This document shows positions 36,789 through 45,671 of a stretch of DNA of 64,000 nt, in pieces. The DNA is from Roseateles_E cavernae. GTDB lineage: Bacteria; Pseudomonadota; Gammaproteobacteria; Burkholderiales; Burkholderiaceae_C. Where the stretch lies: positions 733,737 through 797,736 of the forward strand of contig NZ_JBDPLH010000002.1 of assembly GCF_040187885.1 (NCBI RefSeq), read 5' to 3'. The position numbers and the translations under genes are program-made. The first letter of the stretch is position 1, and every line of letters begins with the position of its first letter. The notes below the pieces were generated by a model. That model was not told the origin of the DNA, did not search any database, and was given only the letters and a program-made list of their open reading frames with translations.

Positions 36789-37712
36789 ATGAACTCGCTG
36801 CTTGAACTGCGCCATCTGAAGACCCTGCTGGCCCTGCGCGAGGCCGGCAATCTGTCGCGCGCGGCCCAGCTGCTGAACCTGACCCAGTCGGCGCTGTCGC
36901 ACCAGCTGAAGGGCCTGGAGGCGCACTACGGCATCGGCCTGTTCGAGCGCAAGTCCAGCCCGCTGGTCTTTGGCGCGGCCGGCCAGCGCCTGCTGCGCCT
37001 GGCCGATGCGGTGCTGCCCCTGGTCGACGAGGCCGAGCGGGAGGTGCGGCGCCTGGTGGACGGCTCGGCCGGCACGCTGCGCATCGCGGTCGAATGCCAT
37101 ACCTGCTTCGACTGGCTGATGCCGGCGATGGACGCCTTCCGCGCCCGCTGGCCCGAGGTCGAGCTCGACATCGTCTCGGGCTTCCATGCCGACCCGGTGG
37201 GCCTGCTGCACCAGGACCGCGCCGAGCTGGCCATCGTCTCCGAGGTCGATGCCGACGAGTCAGGCGTGGCCGTGCATCCGCTGTTCAGCTTCGAGATCGT
37301 GGCCCTGCTGCCCAAGGGCCATGAGCTGCTGGCCCGGCCCTGGCTGGAGGCACAGGACTTCGCACCGCACACGCTGATCACCTACCCGGTGCCCGACGAG
37401 ATGCTGGACCTGGTGCGCCGCGTGCTGGCCCCGGCGGGGGTCACGCCGCCGCGGCGCAGCACCGAGCTGACCGTCGCGATGCTGCAGCTGGTGGCCAGCG
37501 GCCGCGGCCTGGCGGCCCTGCCGCTGTGGGCGGTCGAGAGCTATCTGGCGCGCGGCTACCTGGCGCGCCAGCGCATCGGCGAGGCCGGGCTGACCGGCAG
37601 GCTCTATGCGGTCAGCACCGAGGCCCTGGCCCGCAAGCCCTTTCTCGCAGACTTCGTGCGCATCATGCGCGAGACCTCGCTGCTGAACCTGCCGGGCGTC
37701 AGCCTGCTGTGA
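36789..37712 (+). CDS. metR: LysR-family transcriptional regulator MetR
   Basis: 307 residues. N-terminal LysR helix-turn-helix (LELRHLKTLLALREAGNLSRAAQLLNLTQSALSHQ) and a periplasmic-binding-like effector domain (LRIAVECHTCFDWLMPAMDAF), close to the E. coli MetR pattern including the ECHTCFDWL segment. It would activate metE in response to homocysteine. Start 36789 (MNSLLELRH) aligns with the known MetR N-terminus; ATGs at 36768 and 36777 lie inside a MetR box. Stop overlaps the next ATG by one base. Confidence 0.92.
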   Translation: MNSLLELRHLKTLLALREAGNLSRAAQLLNLTQSALSHQLKGLEAHYGIGLFERKSSPLVFGAAGQRLLRLADAVLPLVDEAEREVRRLVDGSAGTLRIAVECHTCFDWLMPAMDAFRARWPEVELDIVSGFHADPVGLLHQDRAELAIVSEVDADESGVAVHPLFSFEIVALLPKGHELLARPWLEAQDFAPHTLITYPVPDEMLDLVRRVLAPAGVTPPRRSTELTVAMLQLVASGRGLAALPLWAVESYLARGYLARQRIGEAGLTGRLYAVSTEALARKPFLADFVRIMRETSLLNLPGVSLL

Positions 37713-38455
37713 TGAGGGAGGGCAGCGCATCGCGGCGGCCGCAGCACTGGCAGGGTGGGCTGGAGATTGCCCCGGCCTGCGCGGTCTGGCGCGGTGTGGC
37801 CGGTGACAGCCTGCTGCACCGGCACACGGCGGCACAGGCGGTGCTGGCCCGTCAAGGCCTGGCGGTGGTGGAGGACCGGCACGGCCGGCGTTGCGAAGCG
37901 GCCTGCGTGCTGATCGAGCCTATGCAATGGCATCGCCTGCCGGTGGGCGCCGACGTGGCCCTGGTGTTTCTGGAGCCCTGGGTGCCGGCCAGCCAGGTGC
38001 TGGCCCAATCGATTCTGCCCGCCGGCTTCGAGGCGGTGATGGCCGACGCGCTGCGCCTGAGCGAGCTGGCAAGTCCGGCCCCGCCAGCGTCCTTCTGGCA
38101 GCGCTGGCTGGCTCGGCGCGAGCCCAATGGCGCCGATCGCGCCGATGGCGATTGGCTGGCGCGCGCCTGCCACTTCATCGAGCTGCGCCTGGGCGACGGT
38201 CGGCTGGCGCTGGACGATCTGGCCGCGCACATGGGTTTGTCGAGCGAGCATCTGCGCCATCGCTTTGCGCAGGCATCGGGTCTGCCCTTCAAGCGCTATG
38301 TGCTGTGGCGCCGGCTGCGGCTGGCCGGCCAGGCCCTGGCCGCCGGGCAGGGCGCCACGGCGGCGGCCCATCAGGCCGGCTTTGCCGATGCCGCCCATCT
38401 GGCCCGCACGCTGAAGGCGATGTTCGGCGTCACGGCCTCGCAGATCCGGGCCTAG
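37712..38455 (+). CDS. AraC-family transcriptional regulator
   Basis: 247 residues. The C-terminal 100 residues hold a two-helix-turn-helix AraC domain (ALDDLAAHMGLSSEHLRHRFAQASG and AAAHQAGFADAAHLARTLKAMFGVTASQIR). The N-terminal half is a small cupin-like sensor without a clear ligand motif. It begins in the metR stop codon, so it may be cotranscribed with metR, yet its targets are unknown. Confidence 0.87.
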   Translation: MREGSASRRPQHWQGGLEIAPACAVWRGVAGDSLLHRHTAAQAVLARQGLAVVEDRHGRRCEAACVLIEPMQWHRLPVGADVALVFLEPWVPASQVLAQSILPAGFEAVMADALRLSELASPAPPASFWQRWLARREPNGADRADGDWLARACHFIELRLGDGRLALDDLAAHMGLSSEHLRHRFAQASGLPFKRYVLWRRLRLAGQALAAGQGATAAAHQAGFADAAHLARTLKAMFGVTASQIRA

Positions 38456-39303
38456 CGCCAGGGCGCCAGCAGCTGCGCCAGATAGCTTTTCGGATAGTCG
38501 GGCGCGGTACCGATGCCGAAGTCCCCGGGCCGGAAGCGGCGGCCCGGCTCGTCGTGGGCGCTGCCCAGCAGGCGGTCCCACAGCGTCGTGAACAGGCCGA
38601 AGTTCACATCGCCGGTGCCCGCCCATTTGAGATGGTGAAAGCGGTGCACCGGCGCCAGCGCCAGCAGGTGTCGCAGCGCGCCGATGCGCATATCGACATT
38701 GGCATGCTGCAGCAGCAATTGCAGCGCCACCGAGAAGGCCAGCAAGGCCGCCACCTGCTGAGGCAGGCCCAGCAGCAGCAGTGGCGCCGTGCCGGCCGCG
38801 GTCTCGATGGCCAGATGCACCGGGTGTTTCATCAGCCCGTTGAAGCCATACAGACGCTCGACCGAATGATGAACTGCATGAAAGCGCCACAGCCACGGCA
38901 GGCGGTGGCTGGCCCAATGCGTCAGCGTGATGCCGGCATCGGCCACCAGCAGGGCCAGCAGCCATTGCAGGGCCAGCGGCCAGTCCGTCGGCCATATCGA
39001 GGGCCAGGGTCGAAGCGCGGCCAGCAGCGGAATGGCCAGCACGCCCATCAGGCTCAAGCCCTCGTTCACCAGGGCATGGGCGGTGTCGCGCCAGCGGTCG
39101 CCATGCGCCTGGTTCCAGCGCGGCTCATAAGGGATCCAGCGCTCGGCAAGAAAGGAGCAGGCCACGGCGCCGAGCAGCAGGGGCAGCAGCGCGATGCCGG
39201 GCCCGCCTCGCATCAGCAGGGTCAGCGCGGCGGCATTCCAGCCGATCAGCATCAGCGGTGCATAGATCCGCTTGAGCAACAAGAAATTCACGAGACGCTC
39301 CAC
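38452..39303 (-). CDS. Sterol desaturase / fatty acid hydroxylase family protein
   Basis: 283 residues. Membrane-bound di-iron hydroxylase: histidine boxes HWASH, RFHAVHHS and APVHRFHHLKWAG, with four to five hydrophobic segments. These enzymes hydroxylate or desaturate lipids; the substrate here is not clear. It converges with the AraC gene by four bases of overlap. The start ATG 39303 is preceded on the minus strand by GTGGAG. Confidence 0.88.
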   Translation of the reverse strand: MERLVNFLLLKRIYAPLMLIGWNAAALTLLMRGGPGIALLPLLLGAVACSFLAERWIPYEPRWNQAHGDRWRDTAHALVNEGLSLMGVLAIPLLAALRPWPSIWPTDWPLALQWLLALLVADAGITLTHWASHRLPWLWRFHAVHHSVERLYGFNGLMKHPVHLAIETAAGTAPLLLLGLPQQVAALLAFSVALQLLLQHANVDMRIGALRHLLALAPVHRFHHLKWAGTGDVNFGLFTTLWDRLLGSAHDEPGRRFRPGDFGIGTAPDYPKSYLAQLLAPWR

Positions 39304-39410
39304 AGGGTTCAGGAGCGCCCATGGTGTCGATGGGCGGCTGCCCTGTCTTGAACGCAGCGGCTGCCTCGACAGGGTCGCCGCACCGGCGGGCTCTGGCTGC
39401 GCGCCCGTCC

Positions 39411-39845
39411 TCAGCGCGTCAGGGCCTCCGGCACCGCTTGCCGCTGCCGGGCCCGCAGCGCGCTGGGGCGGCCCTGCGCGTCCACGGCCACCATCTCGAA
39501 GCTGCCGCGCAGCACCTCGCCGGGCCGCGTGCCCGGCGCCGCGTCCAGCGCGGCCCGCACCTCGACCGTCAGCGAGCTGCGGCCGACCCGGCTGACCCGG
39601 GCATGCAGATGCAGCAGGGCGCCCACCGGCACCGGGGCGATGAAGTCGATGCGCGAGGCGCCGGCCATCACGACCGCCTGCTGCGCGAAGCCGGCCGCCG
39701 CGAGGTAGGCGGTCTTGCCCAGCAGGGCCAGGGCCTGCGGGCCGAACAGCGTGCCGTAGTGGTTGGCCTGGGCCGGCAGCACCAACTCGGTCAGTCGCAG
39801 TTCCTTGGTCGGTGTTGCAGCCAGGCCGCTGATCCAGTCATTCAT
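39411..39845 (-). CDS. Acyl-CoA thioesterase, hotdog fold (YciA/ACOT type)
   Basis: 144 residues. The acyl-CoA hydrolase pattern LVLPAQANHYGTLFGPQALALLGKTAY (with GTLFG) and RIDFIAPVPVGALLHLHARV match the YciA/cytosolic ACOT hotdog group. It is divergent from the short-chain-acyl regulator at 39965 and shares with it a 119-bp gap filled with TTTGCRA repeats, so it is probably a regulated target. An acyl-CoA substrate is inferred. Confidence 0.85.
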   Translation of the reverse strand: MNDWISGLAATPTKELRLTELVLPAQANHYGTLFGPQALALLGKTAYLAAAGFAQQAVVMAGASRIDFIAPVPVGALLHLHARVSRVGRSSLTVEVRAALDAAPGTRPGEVLRGSFEMVAVDAQGRPSALRARQRQAVPEALTR

Positions 39846-39867
39846 GGGGGATTCCGGGGTTTTGATA

Positions 39868-39959
39868 TTCGCAATATTTGCATTTGGGTATGCTGGCAAC
39901 AAGAGCTGAACTGGCCAATGTTTGCGATGTGATCTGGCTGAATTTGCAATGTTTGCGAA
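39868..39959. promoter_or_regulatory. Direct-repeat operator array between thioesterase and RamB-like regulator
   Basis: TTCGCAA at 39868 and TTTGCAT at 39877 are nine bases apart; TTTGCAA at 39943 and TTTGCGA at 39952 are also nine apart; another TTTGCGA is at 39921. This motif resembles the TTTGCAAA-type sites of RamB/PrpR short-chain-fatty-acid regulators. Autoregulation and control of the thioesterase are inferred. Confidence 0.6.
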
Positions 39960-39964
39960 GGTGA

Positions 39965-41389
39965 ATGACGGTGCGCAAGACCTTTCTCGGTGTGAAGCTG
40001 AAGACGCTGCGCGAGCAGCGCGGCCTGACCCAGGCGGCGCTGGCCCAGGCGCTGGCGCTGTCGCCCAGCTATCTGAACCAGCTGGAGAACAACCAGCGCC
40101 CGCTGACCGTGCCGGTGCTGCTGCGCCTGCAGTCGGCGCTGGGCGTGGATCTGCAGTTCTTCTCTGAGGACGACGAGGCGCGCCTGACCGCGCAGCTGCA
40201 CGAAATCGTGGCCGAGACCGCCCTGCCGGAAGGGGTGCCGGATGCCGAGTTGCGCACGCTGGCGCAGCAGATGCCGGGGCTGTCACAGCTGCTGATACGG
40301 CTGCATGGCCGGGCGCGGGCCGCCGAGGAGCGCATCGCCACGCTGGCCGTCGGCCTCGGCGAGCGCGGCGAGGAGCAGCTGCCGGGCCAGCAGCCGCATG
40401 AGGCGGTGCGCGATTTCTTCTATGCACGTCACAACTACATGGCCGCGCTCGACGAGGCCGCCGAGGCCTGCCATGAACAGCTGCTGGCCGAGGGGCCGCC
40501 GGGTGCCGACCTGGCGGCGCTGCTGGAAGCGCGCCTGGCGATGCGGCACCGCGTCAGCGTCCAGACCCTGAGCGCCGAGCAGGCGCCGCTACGCCGCTAC
40601 GAGCCGGCCCGGCGCCTGCTGCAGCTCAGCGACGGCGCGACACCCGGCCAGCGCGCCTTCCAGCTGGCCACCCAGCTGGCTTATCTGGAGGCCGGGCCGC
40701 TGATACAGGCGACCGCCGATGAGGGCCGCTTCGCCAGCGGCGAGGCCAAGGCCCTGGCCCGCATCGGCCTGGCCAGCTATTACGCCGGCGCCCTGGTCCT
40801 GCCCTATGGCCGCTTCCTGGCGGCGGCCCAGGCGCTGCGCTACGACATCGCGCTGCTGGCCCAGCGCTTTGGCGTCAGCTTCGAGACCGTCTGCCACCGG
40901 CTCTCGACCCTGCAGCGCCCGCAGGCACGCGGCCTGCCGTTTTTCTTTGTGCGGGTCGACCGCGCCGGCAATATCTCCAAGCGCCAGTCGGCCACCGATT
41001 TCCATTTCTCGCGCAGCGGCGGCACCTGCCCGCTGTGGACGGTCTACGAAGCCTTTGCCCAGCCGGCTCAGGTCTTGACCCAGCTGGCCGCGATGCCCGA
41101 TGGCCGCCGCTATCTGTGGATTGCGCGCAGCGAGCGCCGCCAGAGCGGCGGCTACCGTTCGCCAGCGCGCAGCTTCTCGATCGGCCTGGGTGTGGACATC
41201 CGCCACGCGGCCCAGCTGGTCTATGCCCAGGGCCTGGATCTGAGCGACCCGGACAGCGCCACGCCGATAGGCCCCGGCTGCAAGCTCTGCGAGCGCCAGG
41301 GCTGCGCCCAGCGCGCCTTTCCGGCGCTGGGGCGGCGCCTGCGCATCGACGAGGGTGAGCGCCTGCGCGAGCCCTATGCGGCCGCTTGA
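39965..41389 (+). CDS. Short-chain fatty acyl transcriptional regulator, XRE family (RamB/PrpR-like)
   Basis: 474 residues. An N-terminal XRE helix-turn-helix (LKTLREQRGLTQAALAQALALSPSYLNQLENNQRPL), a central IrrE-like DUF955 region (AKALARIGLASYYAGALVLPYGRF, RFGVSFETVCHRLSTLQRP) and a C-terminal DUF2083 domain with CKLCERQGCAQR (Cys cluster). Proteins of this kind (RamB, PrpR, ScfR) sense short-chain acyl-CoA and control acetate/propionate metabolism. The start ATG follows GAAGG at 39956-39960. It is divergent from a thioesterase across an array of TTTGCRA repeats. Confidence 0.87.
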   Translation: MTVRKTFLGVKLKTLREQRGLTQAALAQALALSPSYLNQLENNQRPLTVPVLLRLQSALGVDLQFFSEDDEARLTAQLHEIVAETALPEGVPDAELRTLAQQMPGLSQLLIRLHGRARAAEERIATLAVGLGERGEEQLPGQQPHEAVRDFFYARHNYMAALDEAAEACHEQLLAEGPPGADLAALLEARLAMRHRVSVQTLSAEQAPLRRYEPARRLLQLSDGATPGQRAFQLATQLAYLEAGPLIQATADEGRFASGEAKALARIGLASYYAGALVLPYGRFLAAAQALRYDIALLAQRFGVSFETVCHRLSTLQRPQARGLPFFFVRVDRAGNISKRQSATDFHFSRSGGTCPLWTVYEAFAQPAQVLTQLAAMPDGRRYLWIARSERRQSGGYRSPARSFSIGLGVDIRHAAQLVYAQGLDLSDPDSATPIGPGCKLCERQGCAQRAFPALGRRLRIDEGERLREPYAAA

Positions 41390-41391
41390 GC

Positions 41392-41410
41392 GGAATCGAA
41401 CGACCGTTCT
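41392..41410. promoter_or_regulatory. Second copy of the GAACGACCGTTC operator
   Basis: The 18 bases GAATCGAACGACCGTTCT are identical to those upstream of the beta-oxidation operon at 27426-27443. Here they sit 77 bp before the MDR oxidoreductase start and directly after the upstream stop codon, so they probably control the 41487-43869 unit. Confidence 0.6.
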
Positions 41411-41486
41411 TTTTTGTCACCCATGAGACGCCCGAGGTCCGAGCGTCCGTGATTCAATCGGCGCTCTTGCATTCGAGGAGCCCGCC

Positions 41487-42503
41487 ATGACCGTCAACCG
41501 CCAGATCCAACTCGCGTCGCGCCCGCAGGGCGAGCCGAGCACCGACAACTTCAAGCTGGTCGAGGTGGCGCTGCCGGCGCTGGCCGAGGGCCAGGTGCTG
41601 GTGCGCAACCACTACCTGAGCCTGGACCCCTATATGCGCGGCCGCATGAACGAGGGCAAGAGCTATGCCCAGCCGCAGCCGCTCAATGAGGTGATGATTG
41701 GCGGCACGGTCGGCGAGGTGGTCGAGTCGAAGAACGCCGCCTTCAAGCCCGGCGACAAGGTGGTCGGCATGGGCGGCTGGCAGGAGTACCAGCTGGTCGA
41801 TGCGAGCCAGCGCGGCGTGCTGCAGAAGGTGGACACCAGCCACATCCCGCTGTCGGCCTATCTGGGCGCGGTAGGCATGCCCGGCGTGACCGGCTGGTAT
41901 GGCCTGGTCAAGATCATCAACCCCAAGGCCGGCGAGACCGTCGTCGTCAGTGCCGCCAGCGGTGCGGTCGGGGGCGCGGTGGGCCAGCTGGCCAAGGTGC
42001 GCGGCGCGCGTGCGGTGGGCATCGCCGGCGGCCCTGACAAATGCCGCCAGGTGGTCGAGGAGCTGGGCTTTGACGAGTGCATCGACTACAAGCAGCACCG
42101 TGACGTCAAGAGCCTGTCGGCCGCGCTGAAGGCGGCCTGCCCGAATGGCATCGACGGCTATTTCGAGAACGTCGGCGGCATGATTCTGGACGCGGTGATG
42201 CTGCGTGCGAACGCCTTCAGCCGCATCGCGATGTGCGGCATGATCTCCGGCTACAACGGCGAGCCGATCCCGATGAGCGCGCCCCAGCTGATCCTGGTCA
42301 ACCGCATGAAGATCGAGGGCTTCATCGTCAGCGAGCATATGGAGCTCTGGCCCGAGGCGCTGAAGGAGCTGGGCGGCCTGGTGGCCACCGGCAAGCTGAA
42401 GTACCGTGAGTCGGTGGCCCAGGGCCTGGATGCCGCGCCTGAGGCCTTTCTGGGCCTGCTGAAGGGCAAGAACTTCGGCAAGCAGCTGGTCAAGCTGATC
42501 TGA
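41487..42503 (+). CDS. NADP-dependent oxidoreductase (MDR family, YncB/leukotriene-reductase type)
   Basis: 338 residues. Zinc-less medium-chain dehydrogenase: N-terminal GroES fold (NHYLSLDPYMRGRMNEGKSY), Rossmann motif VVSAASGAVGGAVGQLAK and GGPDKCRQVVEELGFDECIDYK. The LSLDPYMRGRM segment marks the prostaglandin/leukotriene reductase-like (curcumin reductase) subgroup. It reduces enone or alkenal double bonds with NADPH. It is the first of three tightly packed genes with a repeated palindromic operator upstream. Confidence 0.92.
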   Translation: MTVNRQIQLASRPQGEPSTDNFKLVEVALPALAEGQVLVRNHYLSLDPYMRGRMNEGKSYAQPQPLNEVMIGGTVGEVVESKNAAFKPGDKVVGMGGWQEYQLVDASQRGVLQKVDTSHIPLSAYLGAVGMPGVTGWYGLVKIINPKAGETVVVSAASGAVGGAVGQLAKVRGARAVGIAGGPDKCRQVVEELGFDECIDYKQHRDVKSLSAALKAACPNGIDGYFENVGGMILDAVMLRANAFSRIAMCGMISGYNGEPIPMSAPQLILVNRMKIEGFIVSEHMELWPEALKELGGLVATGKLKYRESVAQGLDAAPEAFLGLLKGKNFGKQLVKLI

Positions 42504-42976
42504 TGGCGATGCGCTGGCATTGCGAGCGCTTCGAGGCGCTGAGTGCATCGGCGCTCTACGCGCTGCTGTCGCTGCGGTCCCAGGTCTTTGTGCTGGAGCA
42601 GCGCTGCGTCTATCTGGACCCCGACGGGCTCGACCCACAGTGTTGGCATCTGCAGGGCCGCGGCGAGCAGGATGAGCTGCAGGCCTATGCCCGGCTGCTG
42701 CCGCCGCTGCTGAAAGGGCCGCAGCAGACGCTGCCGATGATAGGCCGCGTCGTCACCGCCAGCAGCGCGCGCGGCGCCGGCCAGGGCCGGGCGCTGATGC
42801 AGCAGGCGATCGCCGAATGCGCGCGGCTGTGGCCGGGGCAGGGCATTGACATCGGCGCGCAAGCCCATCTGCAGGGTTTCTATGCCAGCCTCGGTTTCAT
42901 GCCGAGCTCGGCGCCCTATGACGAGGACGGCATCGCCCATATCGATATGAGACGCGCAGCGGGAGACCCGGCATGA
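42503..42976 (+). CDS. GNAT family N-acetyltransferase, ElaA type
   Basis: 157 residues. The opening ALYALLSLRSQVFVLEQRCVYLDPDGLD is characteristic of ElaA-like acetyltransferases; the acetyl-CoA site is GRVVTASSARGAGQGRALMQQA. ATG shares its A with the preceding TGA. The substrate is unknown. The stop overlaps the SDR start by four bases. Confidence 0.88.
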   Translation: MAMRWHCERFEALSASALYALLSLRSQVFVLEQRCVYLDPDGLDPQCWHLQGRGEQDELQAYARLLPPLLKGPQQTLPMIGRVVTASSARGAGQGRALMQQAIAECARLWPGQGIDIGAQAHLQGFYASLGFMPSSAPYDEDGIAHIDMRRAAGDPA

Positions 42977-43869
42977 AGACTTACCAGGGCCGCACGGCCG
43001 TGATCACCGGCGCCGGTTCCGGCTTCGGTCTGGAGGTGGCGCGCCTGGCCGCCGCGCGCGGCATGAATCTGGTGCTCTGCGATGTGCAGGCCGATGCGCT
43101 GGACAAGGCCGCGGCCGAGTTCGGCGATCACCCGCTGCTGGCGCGGCGGGTCGACGTGTCCAAGGCCGCCGAGATGGAGGCACTGGCGGCCGCCGTCCGG
43201 GCCCGCTTCGGCGCGCCGCACTTTGTCTTCAACAATGCCGGCGTCGGTTCCGGCGGCCTGGTCTGGGAGAACAGCCTGGCCGACTGGGACTGGGTGTTGG
43301 GCGTCAATCTGATGGGCGTGGTCCATGGCCTGCGCCTGTTCACGCCGATGATGCTGGAGGCCGCCGCCGCCGACCCGTCTTACGAGGGTCATATCGTCAA
43401 CACCGCCTCGATGGCCGGCATGCTCAATGCGCCGAATATGGGCGTCTACAACGTCTCCAAGCATGCGGTGGTGTCCTTGAGCGAGACCCTCTATCAAGAC
43501 CTGGCCCTGGTGACCGAGCAGATCCATTGCTCGGTGCTGTGCCCCTTCTTCGTGCCCACCGGCATCTCGCAAAGCCATCGCAACCGGCCCGGCGAGCTGG
43601 CCTCGGCGAAGCCAACGAAGAGCCAGCTGATCGGCCAGGCGATGAGCGACAAGGCGGTGTCCTCCGGCAAGATCACCGCCGCCGAGGTCGCGGCCATGGT
43701 GTTCGCGGCGCTGGACGAGGAGCGCTTCTATGTCTTCAGCCACCCGCGCTCGCTGGCCGGTGTGCAGACCCGCATGGAGGATGTGATGCAGCTGCGCAAT
43801 CCGACCGACCCCTTCAAGGACAAGCCCGAGCTGGGTCAGCAGCTGAAGGCGGCGCTGCGCCAGGCGTGA
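42973..43869 (+). CDS. SDR family oxidoreductase
   Basis: 298 residues. Cofactor motif TGAGSGFGLEVA, NNAGVGSGG, catalytic region NTASMAGMLNAPNMGVYNVSKHA (Ser...Tyr-x-x-x-Lys). A longer C-terminus (AAEVAAMVFAALDEERFYVFSHPRSL) is typical of the classical SDRs that act on larger alcohols. It ends the oxidoreductase/acetyltransferase/SDR unit; 75 bp of unremarkable sequence separate it from the next gene. Confidence 0.9.
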   Translation: MKTYQGRTAVITGAGSGFGLEVARLAAARGMNLVLCDVQADALDKAAAEFGDHPLLARRVDVSKAAEMEALAAAVRARFGAPHFVFNNAGVGSGGLVWENSLADWDWVLGVNLMGVVHGLRLFTPMMLEAAAADPSYEGHIVNTASMAGMLNAPNMGVYNVSKHAVVSLSETLYQDLALVTEQIHCSVLCPFFVPTGISQSHRNRPGELASAKPTKSQLIGQAMSDKAVSSGKITAAEVAAMVFAALDEERFYVFSHPRSLAGVQTRMEDVMQLRNPTDPFKDKPELGQQLKAALRQA

Positions 43870-43944
43870 CATTGTTGCCGCTGGCGCGGCGCTGAACACC
43901 GGCGGTCCTGGCCGACCGACGCCCTCGGGCCGCACAATCGGGCC

Positions 43945-45630
43945 GTGCAGGTCCGCTCCCTTGTTCCCTTTCTCGCTCTGGCCGCCCGGCTCATGCTGCT
44001 GGGCGGGCTGCTGCTTGGCGGACTGGCGGCCCTGGCCGAGGACAGACCCTGGCTGACGGCCGAGGAGCGCGCCTGGATTGCCCAGCAGCGGGTGCTGCGG
44101 GTCGCCAGCACGCCCAGCTACGGGCCCTTCACCTTTGTCGATGCCGAGGGGCGCTTGCGCGGCCTGTCGGTCGACTATGTCTCGCGCCTCAACGAGCTCA
44201 GCGGCCTGCGCCTGGAGTTTGTCGCGCCAGAACCCTTTGCCCGCAATATGGAGGCGCTGCGCGCCGGCGAGCTGGACCTGCTGATGTCGCTGCGCGAGAC
44301 GCCGGAGCGGGCCGAGTTCATGGGTTTCACCCGTCCCTATGTTTCGGTGCCGGTGGTGCTGTTGCGCCGGGTCGGCAGCGAGCGCCAGGCGCTGGTGCCG
44401 GGCGAGCCGGTCTCGGTCGGCCAGGGTTTTGCGGCGGCCGACTTCCTGCGCCAGCGCTATCCCGACAACCCGCAGCAGGTCGAGACCGACGACAAAAGCA
44501 TGCTGCGCCGGCTGGCCAGTGGCGAGATCGACGCGGCCGTGATGGACCTGGCCAGCGCCACCTTCCAGATTCGCGGCGAGGGCATAGGCAATCTGCGCGT
44601 GCAGGGCGATGTCGGCTATGCCTACGAGCTGGGCATAGGCTACCGGCGCGAGCTGGCCCTGCTGGGCCGCATTCTCGACAAGACCCTGGCCCGCATCGAC
44701 GCGGCCGAGCGTCAGGCCATGGTGGACCGCTGGATCTCGCTGCAGGCCGAGCGCAGCCCCTGGCAGCGCCGCCTGCTGCTGGCCGCCGCCGCGGCGCTGG
44801 CCCTGGTGCTGCTGGGTCTCGGCCTGGTGCTGCTATGGAGCCGGGCGCTGCAGCGCCAGGTGGTGGCGCGCACCGAGCAGCTGCGCGTCGAGCTGGCCGA
44901 GCGCCAGCGCCTGCAAGCCGCCGACCACGCCCGGGCGCTGGCCGAGGCCGCCAACCAGGCCAAGACCGAATTCATGTCCCAGGCCAGCCACGAGCTGCGC
45001 ACGCCGCTGAACGCGGTGCTGGGTTTCGCCCAGCTGCTCGGCGGCGACGCCCAGCACCCGCTGGACGCGCTGCAGCGCGAGCGCGTCGGCCATATCGATG
45101 CGGCGGCCCGCCATCTGCTGATCCTGATCGAGGACATGATGACCCTGTCGCGCCTCGAGTCCGGCAGCCTGGCGGTGACGCCGCTGCCGCTGCAGGCCGG
45201 CCCGCTGCTGCGCCGCTGCGTCGAGCTGGCCCGGCCGGCCGCTGCCTCGGCCGGCATCGAGCTGCGACTGGACGAGGCCCCGCTGCCGCTGGCCCAGGCC
45301 GATCCGGTGCGGCTGGAGCAGGTGCTGCACAACCTGCTGTCCAACGCGATCAAGTACAACCGCCCCGGCGGCTGGGTCCAGGTGCGGGCCTGGGCCGAGC
45401 CGGCGCGCGGCCTGCTGATCCAGGTGGCCGACAACGGCCTGGGCCTCAGCGCCGAGCAACTGGCCCAGCTGTTCCAGCCCTTCAACCGTCTGGGCCGCAG
45501 CGAGCAGCAAGGCACCGGCATCGGCCTGGTGATCAGCAAGCAGCTGATGGAGCGCATGGGCGGCCAGATCCGCGTCGAGAGCCAGGCCGGCCAGGGCAGC
45601 CGCTTCATCCTGGAGCTGCAGGCGAGCTGA
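43945..45630 (+). CDS. Sensor histidine kinase with periplasmic solute-binding domain
   Basis: 561 residues, GTG start. A signal/anchor (about 1-31), then a SBP_bac_3-type Venus-flytrap domain (about 45-265: RVLRVASTPSYGPFTFVDAEGRLRGLSVD), a transmembrane helix (LLLAAAAALALVLLGLGLVLL, about 275-297), a coiled linker, HisKA with His349 in ASHELRTPLNAVLGF, and HATPase boxes NLLSNAIKYN, DNGLGLS, GTGIGLVIS. It resembles a single-flytrap BvgS/EvgS relative but lacks receiver and Hpt domains. No response regulator is adjacent, so it is an orphan kinase. The ligand is probably an amino-acid-like molecule. Confidence 0.9.
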   Translation: MQVRSLVPFLALAARLMLLGGLLLGGLAALAEDRPWLTAEERAWIAQQRVLRVASTPSYGPFTFVDAEGRLRGLSVDYVSRLNELSGLRLEFVAPEPFARNMEALRAGELDLLMSLRETPERAEFMGFTRPYVSVPVVLLRRVGSERQALVPGEPVSVGQGFAAADFLRQRYPDNPQQVETDDKSMLRRLASGEIDAAVMDLASATFQIRGEGIGNLRVQGDVGYAYELGIGYRRELALLGRILDKTLARIDAAERQAMVDRWISLQAERSPWQRRLLLAAAAALALVLLGLGLVLLWSRALQRQVVARTEQLRVELAERQRLQAADHARALAEAANQAKTEFMSQASHELRTPLNAVLGFAQLLGGDAQHPLDALQRERVGHIDAAARHLLILIEDMMTLSRLESGSLAVTPLPLQAGPLLRRCVELARPAAASAGIELRLDEAPLPLAQADPVRLEQVLHNLLSNAIKYNRPGGWVQVRAWAEPARGLLIQVADNGLGLSAEQLAQLFQPFNRLGRSEQQGTGIGLVISKQLMERMGGQIRVESQAGQGSRFILELQAS

Positions 45631-45671
45631 TCTGGCACACTGCCGACCCCGCCATCCGACCGTCCGCCCCC

